Assembly (NCBI GenBank): GCA_024138025.1
Contig: JAMXBD010000634.1
Span: 496,001 to 560,000 of the forward strand
Source of the DNA: Combretum micranthum
Lineage: Eukaryota; Streptophyta; Magnoliopsida; Myrtales; Combretaceae
Length of the DNA stretch: 64,000 bases
Direction: 5' to 3'
Shown: piece after piece, positions 1-13,059 of the stretch
Layout: every line of letters begins with the position of its first letter
How positions within the stretch are numbered: the stretch's first letter is position 1
Made by a program: the position numbers and the translations under genes
Notes under the pieces: generated by a model
What the model saw: only the letters and a program-made list of their open reading frames with translations
Databases searched by the model: none
Told to the model about the DNA's origin: nothing

Positions 1-3000
1 CTAAAAATTTCAAAAGATCAAGGATAGTGACTATGCTCTTTCTGTTTGCTCTTTGCTTGTGTTTGGCTTAGTAATGAATCTAAAACATATTAAGCTTGTA
101 TGTTTATTATCCTAGCCTAAGTGGACTTTATTCCATGTAGATAGGTCAAGGACTGAGCAGTCATCACCTAATGAGGATGAAACATTTAAAATGAGTTGAA
201 CGACCCTTAGCAACTAAACATGCCGCTGATTGAGAATTGGAATTACTATTGTCTTGGGTTTATAATGTAATAATAAACTTAACTGTGTTTTTTTTTTTTC
301 ATCTATCGAAGATTGGAATGAACTAGGAACTACCATAGTTCCTTTATACACTTACTCACATGAAACATATAGAATATGAATAAATTCAAAAGTTTAAAAT
401 CTCTATGAACCTACCAGTGAAAATAATTGAATGTAAATTTTTTCAACAAGCAATGCAAAAGTAGTGTAAGACATGATAAGGTAGGATCTTACTTGTTTTG
501 TTTTTGCAAACTTCTATTGGAATGAAATGTTGTGGGGATACCCTACAAAATTAAAGGGAAAAAAAAAAAGAAGAAAGAAAGAAAAAATTGTTAAGATGTG
601 TAGATAGGACATTCACTTGCATAAAAAGAAGATATTTAGACATACCTTTTTGAAACATTCTCTATCGCAGAACAATTAAAGCAATTCCTGAGATATATAT
701 TAAAAAAAAAAAGAAGAAAATGGAAAAAAGAAAAGGATTGTTAAAAGTGGATATATATGCACACGCACACTTTTAGGAAAAAAGACTTCTATAGTTGCTT
801 ACACTTGTTCATCTTGAATTCCATTTGTAAATTCATTGAAGGAGAAGTCCCTATAGGAGATTATTGTTAAAATTTACAATTAAAAAAAAAACACTTCAAT
901 CTTAGAAGTCTAAATTATCCCATCTAGTAAAAGGTCTTATAATGTTAGGTATAAATCAGTCTAAGAAGAAAACAAAGTACCAAGAAGATTGTGATAAACT
1001 AACTAAAGTGAAAATATAAAAGATATTTATATAATTTCCTGAGCATTTTAGCAGTTGTAAATTTCTTAGGGTTTATTAACTAAACCAACAATTCATATTA
1101 TATATAGTATATACATATATATATTTATATGTTTGGCTTAAAAATAAAATAAATGTCATCAACATAAAATAACCAATTGGAGTAGAAGATATTTCAAATA
1201 TAAAATGAGAATGGTTGAAGGGAAAAAAATGGAGCTTAACATTTTTCAAAGGTTTTACACCATTTCTTTAATAAATAAATAATTTATGCAATAATTCATG
1301 AATTATAGTATCAGTTAATACTAAACTAACATCGTTTGGTCATAAATTTAATTATAAAAAGAAATAAGCAATAGAAACTATGAATTAGAAATGCTTTATT
1401 AATAATTGTTGAAGTTATCAATATAAAGTAGCCCTTCTACCTTTAATATGTACTCACCTACGGTATTTTTATTTTTTAATTTTTTATTATTGTAGCAATT
1501 GTTTGTGTCTTAGAGGCACATTTTAAAATTTGCGATTGTTGTCAAATGTAGCTATTTGTTAGTGACTTAAATTGATTAGGTGCATTATACAAGGAAAGTA
1601 CATCATGAGTTAGGTTGCTATACTATAGATTTTAAAATTTTTTACTAATATTTAAATTCTTTATACATTATCATCACTTAAAGTAAAAAAAAAAAAAAAA
1701 GATTTGCTGCTGTAAATTTGTAGCTAAAACAATTCTTTATAAATTGCTAAGAAATTTCCACTATAGTCATTCCAATAGTGTTAATACCATATGATCATGT
1801 AAGAGTGCAATGTATGGATGGGATTGAAAATTAAGAAATTTCTCTAAACTTCAGTGATGTCATATGTCTTCCATTATGATTTTTTGTTTAACCAACAACT
1901 GTTGTATAGTTTGACATTACATTTTTATGTGAGTAAACATAAGAGCAATACTTAAATAATCTTAAACAAAATTGTCAAGTGAAACAGCTATAAAACTTGT
2001 TCACATAATGACTTGATGGATGGAAGATATTGTTAGAGATAGTTTGCAATCTTATTCGTAATTAATAAAAAAAAAAGATATATGGACTCAAGTTATCTAA
2101 AATATTATATATGAATATATATATATTGGGCAATTAACTAAACTAAGTTTATAATATTTAAAAGTAGATGGAGTAAGGAAAATAATCACATAATTTCTTC
2201 TATTAACTAACTTTATGGAAAATAGCAAGTTTCATGCAATACCACAAACAGAGAAGTGGGATAATTGCAGATTATGTGCCTGTACTTTCAATTTTTAGCT
2301 ATTTGTATATATTGAGATTTTGACAAACTAGTACTAATAGTTGTGATTTTAAAGTATGTGCCATTTAGTATCTCAATTAAATAATATTTGATAGATGTTT
2401 ATTTTAATGATATGATAATGGCAAACCCTGTACTTTTAACTTTTAGTAGTTTAGTGCCACATCTTTTTATTTTGGCAATTTTTAGCTAAATGTCTACCAT
2501 TATCTAGTTATCAAAATGAATGTCCATCAAACAATATTTAATAAAGACATTAAATCACATATCCTTTGAAATTACATTAGTAATTTGCAAAAATTCAAAG
2601 ATGATACATTGAATTGTCAAAAATTGAAAGTACAAGCACTTAGTTGTCATTATCCCTACAGAATCATAATTTCTTGTATAAAAATTGCAACAAACTAATC
2701 CCTTTTGAGATGCTTACAATAGAGACAGAATCATATAGGGTGCAAATATATCATAATTAAGTTATTATTGAAATCATCTATAGAAGAATATCCATCTGTT
2801 GTCTAAGGCATTTCTAGGGAGACTAAAAAAATAAACCTTTTACCTTTTTATTGTGGTAAATATATTAAACACAATTTAACTCTTGGTTCAACTGAAAAAA
2901 AAAAAAAAAGACAACTAATACATGTGTAAAAGTTCCTTTTTCAACAAGAAATGTTAAAAAAAAAATTTTGAATAGGAAAAACAAGTCAAGTGAAACAAGA

Positions 3001-3536
3001 AAATTAACAAATATAAATATGTTATGGTTTCTTTTCATGATACTTTTAAGATTGTTTTGTTAGAAAACTATAATATACATCGTTTTAAATATATGTTATT
3101 GGGCGATGTTTAATAGTCCATATTTATTTTTATAACATTAACTGTAAAAGAAAAAATCTTACAAAACAAGTCACATGACTATAATATTTACTAGTACTTT
3201 TAAGGGAAAATATCAAAAGTTTTATAAGATAGGCAATGCAATTGTTTTTTATAAGTATTACAAATAAAAAAATACAACTCATGAGAATTTATTTAGTTTT
3301 ATTAAATGAATTTAATGCAGTTAATAGTAGTTGTTGTAGTAATAGTAGTAATGAGGAGAAGGAGGAGGAAGAAAATATGTCATTCAAGTTGTAAATACAT
3401 CTTCAAAAATAATGAAAAATAAAATACTTAAGCCTAAGACCACATATTTTCCGAGCTTAGAAAGCTAAGTCCCCATCGACCCCTTTCTAATATTGACATA
3501 TAGAACAAAACATAAGTAGGATAAGAACAAACATAC
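1..3536 (-). other. AT-rich intronic sequence downstream of the last recognised LRR exon
   Basis: Host-gene sequence following the 3537-3599 exon, read on the minus strand. I searched for the next expected parts of an LRR-VIII-2 receptor kinase (a DLSYNNFT-like exon, malectin domain, transmembrane segment, kinase) and found none. The only possible continuation near 3430-3480 hits stops in the required phase. The rest is AT-rich with A/T homopolymers and one short inverted-repeat element. The remainder of the gene is probably left of the window. Confidence 0.6.
2413..2657. repeat. MITE-like element with imperfect inverted ends
   Basis: The left end (GATAATGGCAAACCCTGTAC) and the reverse complement of the right end (GGATAATGACAACTAAGTGC) match as imperfect terminal inverted repeats. 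Each is followed inward by a (C)TGTACTTT-AATTTTT tract. A related single-ended motif lies at about 2265-2300. There is no coding capacity. I could not fix a target duplication. Confidence 0.4.
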
Positions 3537-3599
3537 CTAACTAGCCATTTAGAATTTAGCTTAGGAATCTCTCCGGTGAGATGGTTATTGCTTAACAAT
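3537..3599 (-). CDS. LRR receptor-like kinase, exon 13 of those visible (last LRR)
   Basis: A 63-bp exon encoding LLSNNHLTGEIPKLNSKWLV. It has a TTTACCACTCAG acceptor and a GTATGT donor. Its first base completes an Ile codon with the preceding exon and it ends with two bases of the next codon, the same phase as every other exon of the gene. In LRR-VIII-2 kinases the matching segment (xLxNNxLTGxVP) is the last LRR before the malectin domain. The sequence after LTGEIP is shorter than usual. The next exon was not found to its left. Confidence 0.85.
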
Positions 3600-3696
3600 C
3601 TGAGTGGTAAACAACAATAGTAAATATATATAATAAAAAAAAGGTAATTGAGCTGATTATAAGTGTTAATTATTAAATGATAGTATAAATACTTAC

Positions 3697-3765
3697 ATGG
3701 CTACCAAGGATAGATCATGCAATGAAGAAGGAACAGCCCCAGATAAATTGTTGAAACTTAAGTCC
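3697..3765 (-). CDS. LRR receptor-like kinase, exon 12 visible
   Basis: A 69-bp exon encoding DLSFNNLSGAVPSSLHDLSL plus VA. The acceptor is TTTTTTAG and the donor GTAAGT. DLSFNxLSGxxP is the LRR that follows the VLRNC repeat in the LRR-VIII-2 family, so the order is correct. Its partner exon upstream (32613-32684) is 28.8 kb away, yet the reading frame is conserved across the junction (TT+G gives Leu). It ends AT, completed by A in the next exon. Confidence 0.9.
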
Positions 3766-4034
3766 CTAAAAAATTATGACCCTTATAAATTATATGAGAT
3801 GGTGAATGATAATACGAACAATACTATGAAAGCTATGTTATTGGTTTAATTTATTTATTATTTATAATATTTACACTATCATATATACTATGTTTTAAAA
3901 AGTTATTTATTATGGAAAATTATGCAAGTTAGGTATTTAGTGCCTTTTATAATGAACATTTCATCCAATACATCATAAGTTAGCTTGAACAATACAATGA
4001 CACTCATTTGCGAACATGACAAGTTGTATCAGGT

Positions 4035-4261
4035 TCTTTAAAGTGGAGTTGATGAAGGTATAGTAAATGCCCAAGCCAAGTGAATGAGATGGCAAGCAAC
4101 TAGTGGTATTATAAGCCAATTTGGGGGCAACCTAGACTTATTCGATCCTATGGCTGAATAAGGGGATTAAGAAGTTTAGCCCATAAAGAATCAAGTCAAC
4201 CTGTGTCCTAAATTGGTTGAATTGGGATTGGAAATCCCATAGCCAAATTTTTTCATCAACA
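4035..4261 (-). repeat. Truncated 3' LTR of the Tat-type element
   Basis: Direct-repeat similarity to 26455-26681. Both contain the segments GAGTTGATGAA..TATAGTAAATG, AATGAGATGGCA, CCCATAAAGAAT and a terminal CATCAACA, which on the minus strand is the LTR start TGTTGATG. Similarity stops at about 4035, so the LTR 3' end corresponding to 26135-26454 is missing here. Confidence 0.65.
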
Positions 4262-4283
4262 CTTATTCCCTCCTACTCTCTTT
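4262..4283 (-). other. Polypurine tract of the Tat-type element
   Basis: Read on the minus strand, an uninterrupted stretch of mainly A and G (AAAGAGAGTAGGAGGGAATA...) ends directly at the LTR start TGTTGATG. This is the position of the plus-strand primer in LTR retrotransposons and supports both the orientation and the boundary of the element. Confidence 0.65.
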
Positions 4284-7200
4284 AGAGGCCAACAATGAGC
4301 ATAAGCTTCTAATGTGGGCTTTTTAAGTCAACTACCAATTTATTAACCTTAACTTTGTCAATTTAGAGTCAAACTAGTGGTACGAATAACAAATTTTGAA
4401 ATGAATCCTTATTAAAAATGAACAATTAGAACCTCTCGATAGTAGATTGTCAACCAAGCATCTGAAGTGAGATGGCTTATATCCATGCTTGTCAAGGTCA
4501 ACCCAAGCTTTTGGAGGGCCATTAACACTACGAAAAGCATAACCTAAGCCAAGTGAGGCTTTATCTTTACTCTGGTATGTTGGAGACATCACTAGGAAAG
4601 GTAGCCAAGTTAAATAGGTTGAGCCATGGTAGTTCTCTAAAAAATTGCTGATAATTTGTAATCAACCCAACTAGATTGTGTTTCCATGAAGGGCATTGGT
4701 GGTTGACTATTTATGTCATGTAAGAGAAGTTTGTCAATTCAAATCTAGGTGTATAAAACTATGTAATGACACAAGTTAGATGAGAATTGCATATATAGTT
4801 GTCATAGTCATATGACATCTATCAAGTGCTAGAACATGTTGGTAACTTTAGATCGTGAGACTCTTCTAGGAAAATCGGACATCTAAGGAAGGGGCATCGA
4901 CCTTGATTATCTAGAAATGAATAAATCACTTCTTATATCTTTTTAAACCCTATCTTAAACCCTACATTGTTTAGTTTGCTTTTATTCACATTTTCTACCT
5001 TTAAGTTTTCATCATCATTAAAAGTACCATTGCTACAACTTTTATTTTCTTTGAAATACTTCAACGAGATTATGGCAGGTAAGAGTAGTAGTTCTTCTAC
5101 TACTCAATTGGATAAGTTTATGGCATGGTAGAGGGTTTCCTCCTCAATAACATTGACATTGGTTTTCGAGGTTTGAGCAATTAGATGGCAACAGTGACGA
5201 TAGAAGAGGCATGAGCCACAAGTGGGCCTTCATTTAATTTAACTAAGGATAAAGTAGATTTATATTTCATCATTAATTCCATCCCATGATATTCATAAAG
5301 GGATTATAGTAAGTTTATGGAAGAGGTAGTAGATATTTACAATTGGCCATCAGTAAACACTTGGCTAGAGTCGATTGATCGGGTAAGCCAAGTTAATAAA
5401 GCCAAATTGAACTCGATAGCTATTTATTTCTTTCAAAATACCACGTATGACTTTTGGATTTTTCAATCCATTCATGAATATTAGGTTCCTCTTATGCATG
5501 GAAGGCAATTTAGTATGCACATAAAATACATGAAATTCAACTTCAAGGTCCATTCCCACTGTTTTAATGGTAATGCTTAACCTTTTTTTAGGTATATCCT
5601 AGTTTCCTTCCTTCAAATCCTTGGCTAATGTTAATATGTTTTGAAGTACATAGCCATAACTTGGCTTGAAGGTTGGCCCCAACTTATCTAATATTTCTTT
5701 AATTTGATGGAAGAAAAGTTCGATAGGTTTCTTAACATTTGAAAATGAGAATGATCAGTCTTACTTCTTTTGTAAAGAATTGAAAACATAACTTTATGGT
5801 GGTTGAGTCTGCTAGCGACTTCGATTTTTGTATGCAGTTAGTGAAACCCATTAGATTGAAGTATAGGGATGGTTTCCTCAATATAATGGAAGTGGTGGAT
5901 TTATATTAAGTAGAAGGCCCCTAACTTATGCTAAGAGAGTACTTTATGGAAAAGAAAGTCGAGGCTTGAGATACTAGTCTAACTCCTTTACTATGTTGAG
6001 TTAGGCTATTGGAAGGAATATTGACATCTAAGATTTTGTATAATGGAGGCACCATTTTAGTGCATAATTGTTAGGGATTCAATTGCCTTTATTTACTTGC
6101 TTATATACTAACATTTCTCTTTTTTGCATGGGGAAAGACTGGCAATTGAGAGACTTTGAGGCTTTGCTAATGAATAAGATTGAGAAGGGGAAGATTGGCA
6201 CTCATCAAAGAAGAGCTTAAAATTCGATCGGCCTAGATAGCCACCCTTCTAGATCCTGATCATCCTATCAACCATCTGCTATAAGTTGACAAGAGAGTAA
6301 GTATGAAGAGAGGAAGAAGGTGGAGAAGGTGGAGCCCAAACAAAGTAAGAATTGAATTTTTCCTACTATGTTCATGTCCTTAACCTTTTATCAAATCATT
6401 GCAAAGTACAGGTAGATGGTCTAAATTGCTTGGTGTGAATGTTTTGGCAGTTGATATAAACCTTTTAGTCAATTTAAGGAGAGGGATGTGGTACAAATAG
6501 ACTATTTTGATAAAGTTATAGAAGTTGATGAGATAAAGATGACCCCAAAGCCCATAGGTATTCATGCTAAGTTGAGTATGCATGAGAAAGCTATCATGAT
6601 TAAAGATTGTCTGGATGTAGATCTCACACTTGTTTCATTACCATGGTTGTTTATCGATCTATTTTGTAATTGTATTTGCAGTAAATTATTTCGTGATTGA
6701 AAAAAGTTTCTAAATCATATGCAAAATGAAGTAGAAGGCTGGAGAGACCAAGAAGAAAGTTGAAAATGCTGATTCAGTAGGTCTACTTCATGGTAGTATA
6801 AATTTCTTTTGCTATACGTATGGATCAATGGTTGAAAGCTGAGGTCAATTGAAGTTCGAGTGTTCTTTTTTGCTGTAGAAGATCAAGAGGCAGAGACAAA
6901 GCATAAACAAGAGAAGAGCAAAGGGAAGCAGTTGGAGAAGTCCTTAGAAGAATTGAATATGGTTTTCATTGCCAAAGATAAGAAGTCAGAGCTTGGTAAG
7001 GTGGGGATTATCAAGTTGTGGGAAACCAATAAAAAGCTATACATTGATTTTACAAGTTCGAAGAATTAAAGGAGAAGCATGAAGAGGCTAAGCAAGTAGT
7101 TCATGTTGTTGAAACAAAGGCAAAGGAGGTGGAGCTAACCACTTTTGAGTTATATAAAAAGGTCCAATGCAACTTTTCTAAACTCTAGGTATAAGTTGAT

Positions 7201-8477
7201 ATTGGAGTTGAAGGATAAGGCAAGCATCATGGTGAAATTGATAGTAGAGGAAGAAATTCCTAATCTCATCAGGAGGAAGGTATATGATGCTTTCCTTGAT
7301 TATGAGAAGTATGAAGATGAGATAGCCAAAATGGCTTAAGATGCCATCAAGTTAAGAAGATCAAATGATTATGTTATTACTTAAACATTAATTAGTCTAA
7401 CTATGACAACCTCGTGAATGTTGCATAAGAAGAAAAGGACAAAGAGGATTAGTAGATAGAGGATAAGGCCAGGAACGATTGTGGGTAACGTTCTTTTCAA
7501 TGCTAAGGAATCTTTTTAGATGGCTGAGTTGGAGGAGACTAAGCCAACTAATGGGGCTATTGATTCAAAAATTGTTGCTACTTCATTTGATAGTGTTATG
7601 ACTATGTTTAAATGTACCCTTATTGATATTAAAGTTAAAGGCCTTAAAGATGATATACCTAAGTTTGGTGAGGCAATGAGAAAGAAGAACGAAAGAGTTC
7701 ATACGAGGGGCATCTCCATAGGTGATGTGTTCATGATTAAGGCTACCAAATATGATAGTATCCCAAAATATCCATGTAAACCCCCGGTTTTCTTAGTAAT
7801 CAAATAAACTTCGGAAACCAGAAATCGAAACCCTAAACCGGATTAGTTTAAGCCTTGTGAGAGAATCTTAGAAACCCTAGATCCGGCTTTCCTTCGGTTT
7901 CATATCAAAAGAAATTTTATAAAATAAATTAATGTGAAATATTTTTTAGAGTATATTTCAAACCATGGAAAGTTTTGATTTCGAAAAATTTTCTATTTCG
8001 AGACTTCTCGAGCCCTATTATGGAAAAGCTAGCCCCGGGACTAGAAACTCATAAAAATATTCCGGAATACTCTTTAGAACCGAAATTTTATAAGGATTTC
8101 AAAAATATAAGTTTTATAATTTTTTGGGTTATAAAAATTACAGTTATAGCCTTTTTCCTGTATTTTCTTTACTACCGGTAAAGTAGATGTCTTGTCTACT
8201 ATTTATCACTATTCACAAGTACAACCTACAACACACACTACCCATACCCTAGTCTTACATCCTTACAAACACTCAATTACATTTTCTTTTCCAATAAAAA
8301 TTTCTCTTAACAAATTATTACATTTAATACATTTTATTACATAAATTATAATTTCAAATAAATTTAAATCTCTCTCTCTCCCTCTCTCTCTCTCAATATG
8401 GCCGGTGCACTCCCCTTGTTTTTCCACTCAATTTGGTTTATTTTCTTCTTTTTATAATACAACAAACCCTAATTTAC

Positions 8478-8490
8478 TTAATATATATAC
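8478..8490 (+). promoter_or_regulatory. Possible TATA box of the family 1 LTR
   Basis: ATATATATAC lies after AAACCCTAATTTACTT and about 20 bp before a CT-rich leader. The same arrangement occurs in the sister LTR at about 16625-16640. This is the expected layout of an LTR promoter, but only position and composition support it. Confidence 0.3.
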
Positions 8491-10102
8491 TCATTTACAC
8501 TCTCTCTCCTCATTTCTACTCTTTCAAAATTTTTACACAAAGTAAAATCATCTCTTCTTTTCCTCTCTTGCCGTGACCACCACCCCCATCACACACACAC
8601 ATATCAAATTCATTTCTTCATCAAACCCTTCTTTAGGTGATGATTTTTAAGCTTCTTACTACTTAATCTTGTAATGGCCAGATCATTCATGTGTATTTTC
8701 ATCTTAAATCCGCATGAGTAAGTGCTAGGGATAAGAAAATACTAATACATGAATATCAAGCCCTCACAAGAGTAGATCTTGTGTTTAATGAGCTTTTGTT
8801 GAGATATTATCATGTTCATGCATAAAAAAGTAGAGATCTTGCATGAAAAATATATGTTCATACTCTTAAAATCCTTTTCATGCACTATAAGTAGTAGATC
8901 TAGCACTTAGACACTCATATTATACTTGACATTCATGTTCATATAGATATTTTGTGTTTTCATGCATTAATGCTCATAAAGATTTAGTCTTGTGTATATA
9001 AATGTGATAGTTGGCAGATCTTTATGTAGATAAGACAATGAACTTAAAAAGAAAAGGTTTTTGTTAGAAATGTTCAAAAGAAAATTCGAATGATTTCAAA
9101 GCCCTATTTCAAAAACCCTTGTCTCAACTTTGAAACTCATGTTTTATGTGAAAAATGAAGGGTATAAGTAATAGGTATCATTAAGTAGTGATTTCTATAA
9201 GTTGAAATGAGTTTTAATAAGATTAATGTGTAAAACAAGAGGTAAAATCACGATGGAAAATTTTGAGTTAGTAGTCAACTTGTGAAATTCGTAACTTTGG
9301 ATGATGCCTATGTAAACACCTATTATTCAGGCTCAAAATAAATGTTTTATGTGTTAAATGAAGTCCTTAGGTAGTAGACATAGTAAAGTCTTAAATTTTA
9401 ATGCATTACACAAGTTTTCCTAAAGGAATCATTCAAAAAGTGGATTTTCTAAAATTCGGATTTTTGAGTAAAGCCTATTTGAAAACATATTTGTAAAGTG
9501 TAAAATGCAAATTTTTATATAGAAATGAAGGTCTTGGGTAGTATATGTGATGAGGACTTATTTTTAATTAAGATAACTAGAAATTCCTAAGAATGAAATT
9601 CAAAACACTAGTGTGATGTCAAAATTAGAAAATTGGATTTTCAAGAAGTAGTTTTTGTTGGAGTCTTGCAAAATTAAGGAGTTTTGAAAGTTTCTTTTAC
9701 CACAAATCATCAAGATCATGCACACATTGAACTCATCACATGTCATTCATGATAGGAAATCATTCATGCTTCATATATACTTGAATTATCAACTAGATAC
9801 ATTTCAAACAAATACAAAATTCTTTTTTGGAAATGGGAATGGTTATTAATCCGATCCGATCCTTATGTTCTGTGACCTAAATTTTTTCAAAACTTGGAAA
9901 TAATATTAGAATTAGATAGATCTTTTGAAGTAGATAGAAATCGATATAAAATTTGTGAAATTCCGAGTTAAAATGACCAAGTTATGGCCGTTTTAAATTG
10001 AAACTTCCGCAAATAACGAGAATTACGATTTTGACTAGTTGTAATGCATAGTTTGGATTAGTTAAGTGATGAAGTACTTATTAGGGTATTCTTCCTTGGT
10101 AG

Positions 10103-10149
10103 GTGATCCCGAAACCAACGAGTCCTTACCACTCGATTACTACTATTAA
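10103..10149 (+). other. Exon-like short acidic frame in LTR family 1 copy a
   Basis: It begins directly after the acceptor-like CTTCCTTGGTAG. Reading GT|GAT gives DPETNESLPLDYYY and a TAA stop, exactly 47 nt. The sister LTR (18202-18248) and both arms of the fold-back element (41883-41929 and 42580-42626) have the same length, splice context and LPxDYY(Y/D)-stop ending despite different LTR sequence. No start codon is identified; an upstream exon is inferred. Confidence 0.4.
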
Positions 10150-11300
10150 AAGACCGGCGTACCATGGCCGAGTGAATATCACTTCCAATTTTAATTACTG
10201 CTTGTGATTGTAATGATAGTTGCACTAGTTACTTAGCAAAGACAAAATGAATATGCATGATGGAGCTGAATGGGAATTATATATGTCTGTTGTTGTTATG
10301 AGAAGTTGAATTTAAAGAATATCGAAGCCGGGTGATAAATCATTGCTTGTATAGATAAGCTAGGATTAATTGTCTTCGAATATTGATTGATCACCTATAA
10401 GAATTGGTATAATTGATTATTCGGAATGGAAAATGAAATTGAACGCATTCATAACATGATGGGGATGGAGCATTAGCATTTGTTGGTTTTTCGTGATCCA
10501 TAAAACGAATATGAGTTGGTTAATCGTGATCCATAAAACAAATATATGAGTTGGTTGACCATGAGCCTAAACGGTGTCGTACCACAGGATTTGTTAATCT
10601 GCTAACCCAGGATGGAGGGCGCAAGTCAATCCACATATGATTTTCGGCTGGTCATATGTTTGTTGAATTCACGTGTTTGTTGCATATCATTTGTCTGATT
10701 AATCACTTGATTGAATGATGTGTTATAATTGTGATATGGAAGTTTTTACTTACTAACCTAGTATAGCTTACGCCCCTATAGTTTTTATTTGTTGCAACAC
10801 GAGTTTATTTGGCTTAGACCAAGACAGGCTATAGCTCAGGTACAAGAGCTAGGAGTTTTTTATAGAAGTTGTATTCAATTTGTTTAGACTTCTACAGGAA
10901 ACCAAAAGACTCTGGATAACTGTAATGGACTATTAAATATTCTTTTGCAGGGGAATGCCCCTTGGACTTTGTAACTTACTGTTATGCGTATTGATTTATT
11001 ATCTAATGCTATTGAATGCCGAATTAAACTTCTTAACTCCATTGAATAGAGTATTCTATTGTCGTAAATAGGCGCCTTACATCTATATAAGACTTCCGAA
11101 GGACTTGGATAGTAATTTGAGAGTCTTACATGGCATGTGGCGGACTGTTACGTTTAGGATACCCTTATGGGGTGTGACAATCCACCTACCCTATCAATCA
11201 AGACTAATGTTAAGGTTTAGGAGCAAACCAAAGACTTCTTGCAAAAGTTAACCAAAAGGGCATGGGCCAACTAATGCTGATGACTTTTGTTTTTTCTTAT

Positions 11301-12079
11301 CACTATTTATAATCTTTATGTCTTTTTTTCAGTTAATGTAATTAGGTCGAAACGTTAACCTTTTTTAATGTATGCTTCTTGATTAATTTAATAAAAATTG
11401 ACGAACTTCGTATTGTTTTATTTTTTCCATTACCCATTAATCTCTTTATACTGTATTCACTTTGGCTCGCATGAGCCAATTTATTGCTTTATAAAAGTTT
11501 GTCACTCATCAAACTGATTGAACTTATGGGGCATTTTTTTTTTCGACAACTAGCTAACTAGGTTTAGCAAATTAGTCTCAATTTTCAAAGTCTAAGGGTT
11601 CTTGCCCCATATCTTTGGAAAGACCAAGATTTGTGCAACACCATCATTACTAATTTGATATGGTGATGGGGTTGTCAATCATCTTGAGGTATGGGATTTC
11701 TACTAGATTGACTTCCAAAGATTTTGACATATATTAACAACATATTTGTGCTAGCAAATCTGGCTTGAAGTGATTCGAATAGACATCTACCGGGCCCTTT
11801 AAACTTTTTTATAAATGGGGGTTTAAGGATTTTCCTTTATTAAACGTGATTCCAAGTTTAATTCATTGACTTCTAATATGTCTTTCATTGAGTATGCCAT
11901 GGTTAAAGAAGGTAAGTCTATAGATTGTTATAGAAAGTCACTAGAGAACCCTTGTTTAAAATAGATTTAAAGGCCTTAACATGGTAAAAGGGGTATTTTT
12001 ATATTATGGCATTGAATGGGGGTTTAAAACCCCGATTGAGAATATTATGTAGAGACCATCAAAAGAAGCGATTCGATAG
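11301..12079. other. Tat-element internal sequence, no recognisable gene
   Basis: Lies between the antisense remnant and the family 2 solo LTR. It has scattered stops in all frames and no repeat structure I recognise. It is assigned to the element because both flanks belong to it. Confidence 0.4.
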
Positions 12080-12129
12080 TGAAATAGCCATGAATTCCTT
12101 AATTTACATATTAATGTGTCATTGACATG

Positions 12130-12138
<9 letters not shown>

Positions 12139-12170
<32 letters not shown>
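12139..12170. repeat. (TG)16 microsatellite
   Basis: Sixteen uninterrupted TG units follow a short TA run, inside the 5' part of solo LTR A. It is absent from the same place in copy B, so it expanded after insertion or in this lineage. Confidence 0.95.
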
Positions 12171-12174
<4 letters not shown>

Positions 12175-13059
12175 AGTGCTTGGATCATATAATTAGTGAA
12201 TGTGTTAGACATGTGTTATTTTGTATGTGTATAGTATAATGAAATTAATATTTTGCATTACATGTATAAATGTGTGTATGGTGTAATGAATATATGTGTC
12301 TTTTGCAAATTAATATGCATATGCTATGTTTAGAATTTAATAAAATTTCTTTTGAATAGCTTAGGATTTGTGACAGAAATTTTACAAACTTTAAGTTCAC
12401 TTTTTAAGCCTAAAACCAACCCAAATGCATTTGAAATTAACCCAAATTAACCCCTAATGACAAATTGTGGATGAGTATTGACTTCATTTGGACAAGTTTA
12501 GGACTCTTTTTGCAGCCCTATTTTCTCCATACGAATTTTCCTGTCTATTCTTTTCTTTCTTTCTTTCTTTTCCATTTCAAAATCTTAAACCCTAAGTCAA
12601 GATCAACTATGAGCTTTTGGATTTAAACAACATTCCAAGCCAAGATTTAGTCATGTAAGTTAAATGCAAGCTTTATCTTTTCATTTTATGTTTTATATTG
12701 TGTTTGTTGTAGAGGATGAATAAAAATGAATTTTATGTACTAATTTGGTGTGGGATTGATTTGATGCATTGATGATAGTTTGAATAAGATTATATGGCTA
12801 AAGAAGTGGTAGTTTATATCTTATGTGAATGTTGATAGGTGAGGATGAGTGATTTGGGGAAATTGAAGAATTGAGAAGTTGAGGAGTATATTGAAGTATG
12901 ATTAGTGTTTTGATGATTAGAAATAGAATTCATGTTGTTAGGATAGCGTTTGGAACATATAACAAGCTTTGGAAAGTTTGGATTAAGTTTGGAGAATTTT
13001 TGAAAGTGAACAAAGTTGTAATAAAACAGAGGAAATCAAAAACATTTTTGTATAGGCTA

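Larger units (their letters stand above)
7775..11179 (+). mobile_element. Solo LTR, family 1, copy a (3405 bp)
   Basis: The ends are TGTAAACCCCCGG and GGGGTGTGACA, flanked by the perfect 5-bp duplication ATCCA (7770-7774 and 11180-11184). It is colinear with the copy at 15886-19314. There is no internal region, so it is a solo LTR left by LTR-LTR recombination. It contains a CT-rich tract, a TATA-like sequence, and exon-like motifs including a short frame at 10103-10149. It interrupts a coding-like remnant of the Tat element. The large LTR with TGTRAAYRCCC-type ends suggests a chromovirus of the Tekay type (inferred). Confidence 0.9.
5079..11300 (+). pseudogene. Antisense coding-like remnant of the Tat-type element, split by a solo LTR
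   Basis: Plus-strand segments with protein-like composition lie between pol and the 3' LTR of the minus-strand element. At 6860-7069 there is a charged Lys/Glu-rich, coiled-coil-like stretch. At 7145-7339 a frame ends in YDAFLDYEKYEDEIAKMA. At 7520-7774 a frame begins MAELEETKPTNGAIDSKIVA. This last frame is cut at codon PKYP by the solo LTR at 7775. Excising the LTR and one ATCCA duplication continues it into PPTLSIKTNVKV and a stop at about 11215. Many frameshifts and stops are present. The resemblance to plant retrotransposon accessory proteins is an inference. Confidence 0.4.

Noticed and set aside
3420..3490. Possible additional exon after exon 13
   Set aside because: An AG acceptor-like site exists, but in the phase left by exon 13 the sequence stops after eight codons and lacks the DLSxNxF motif.
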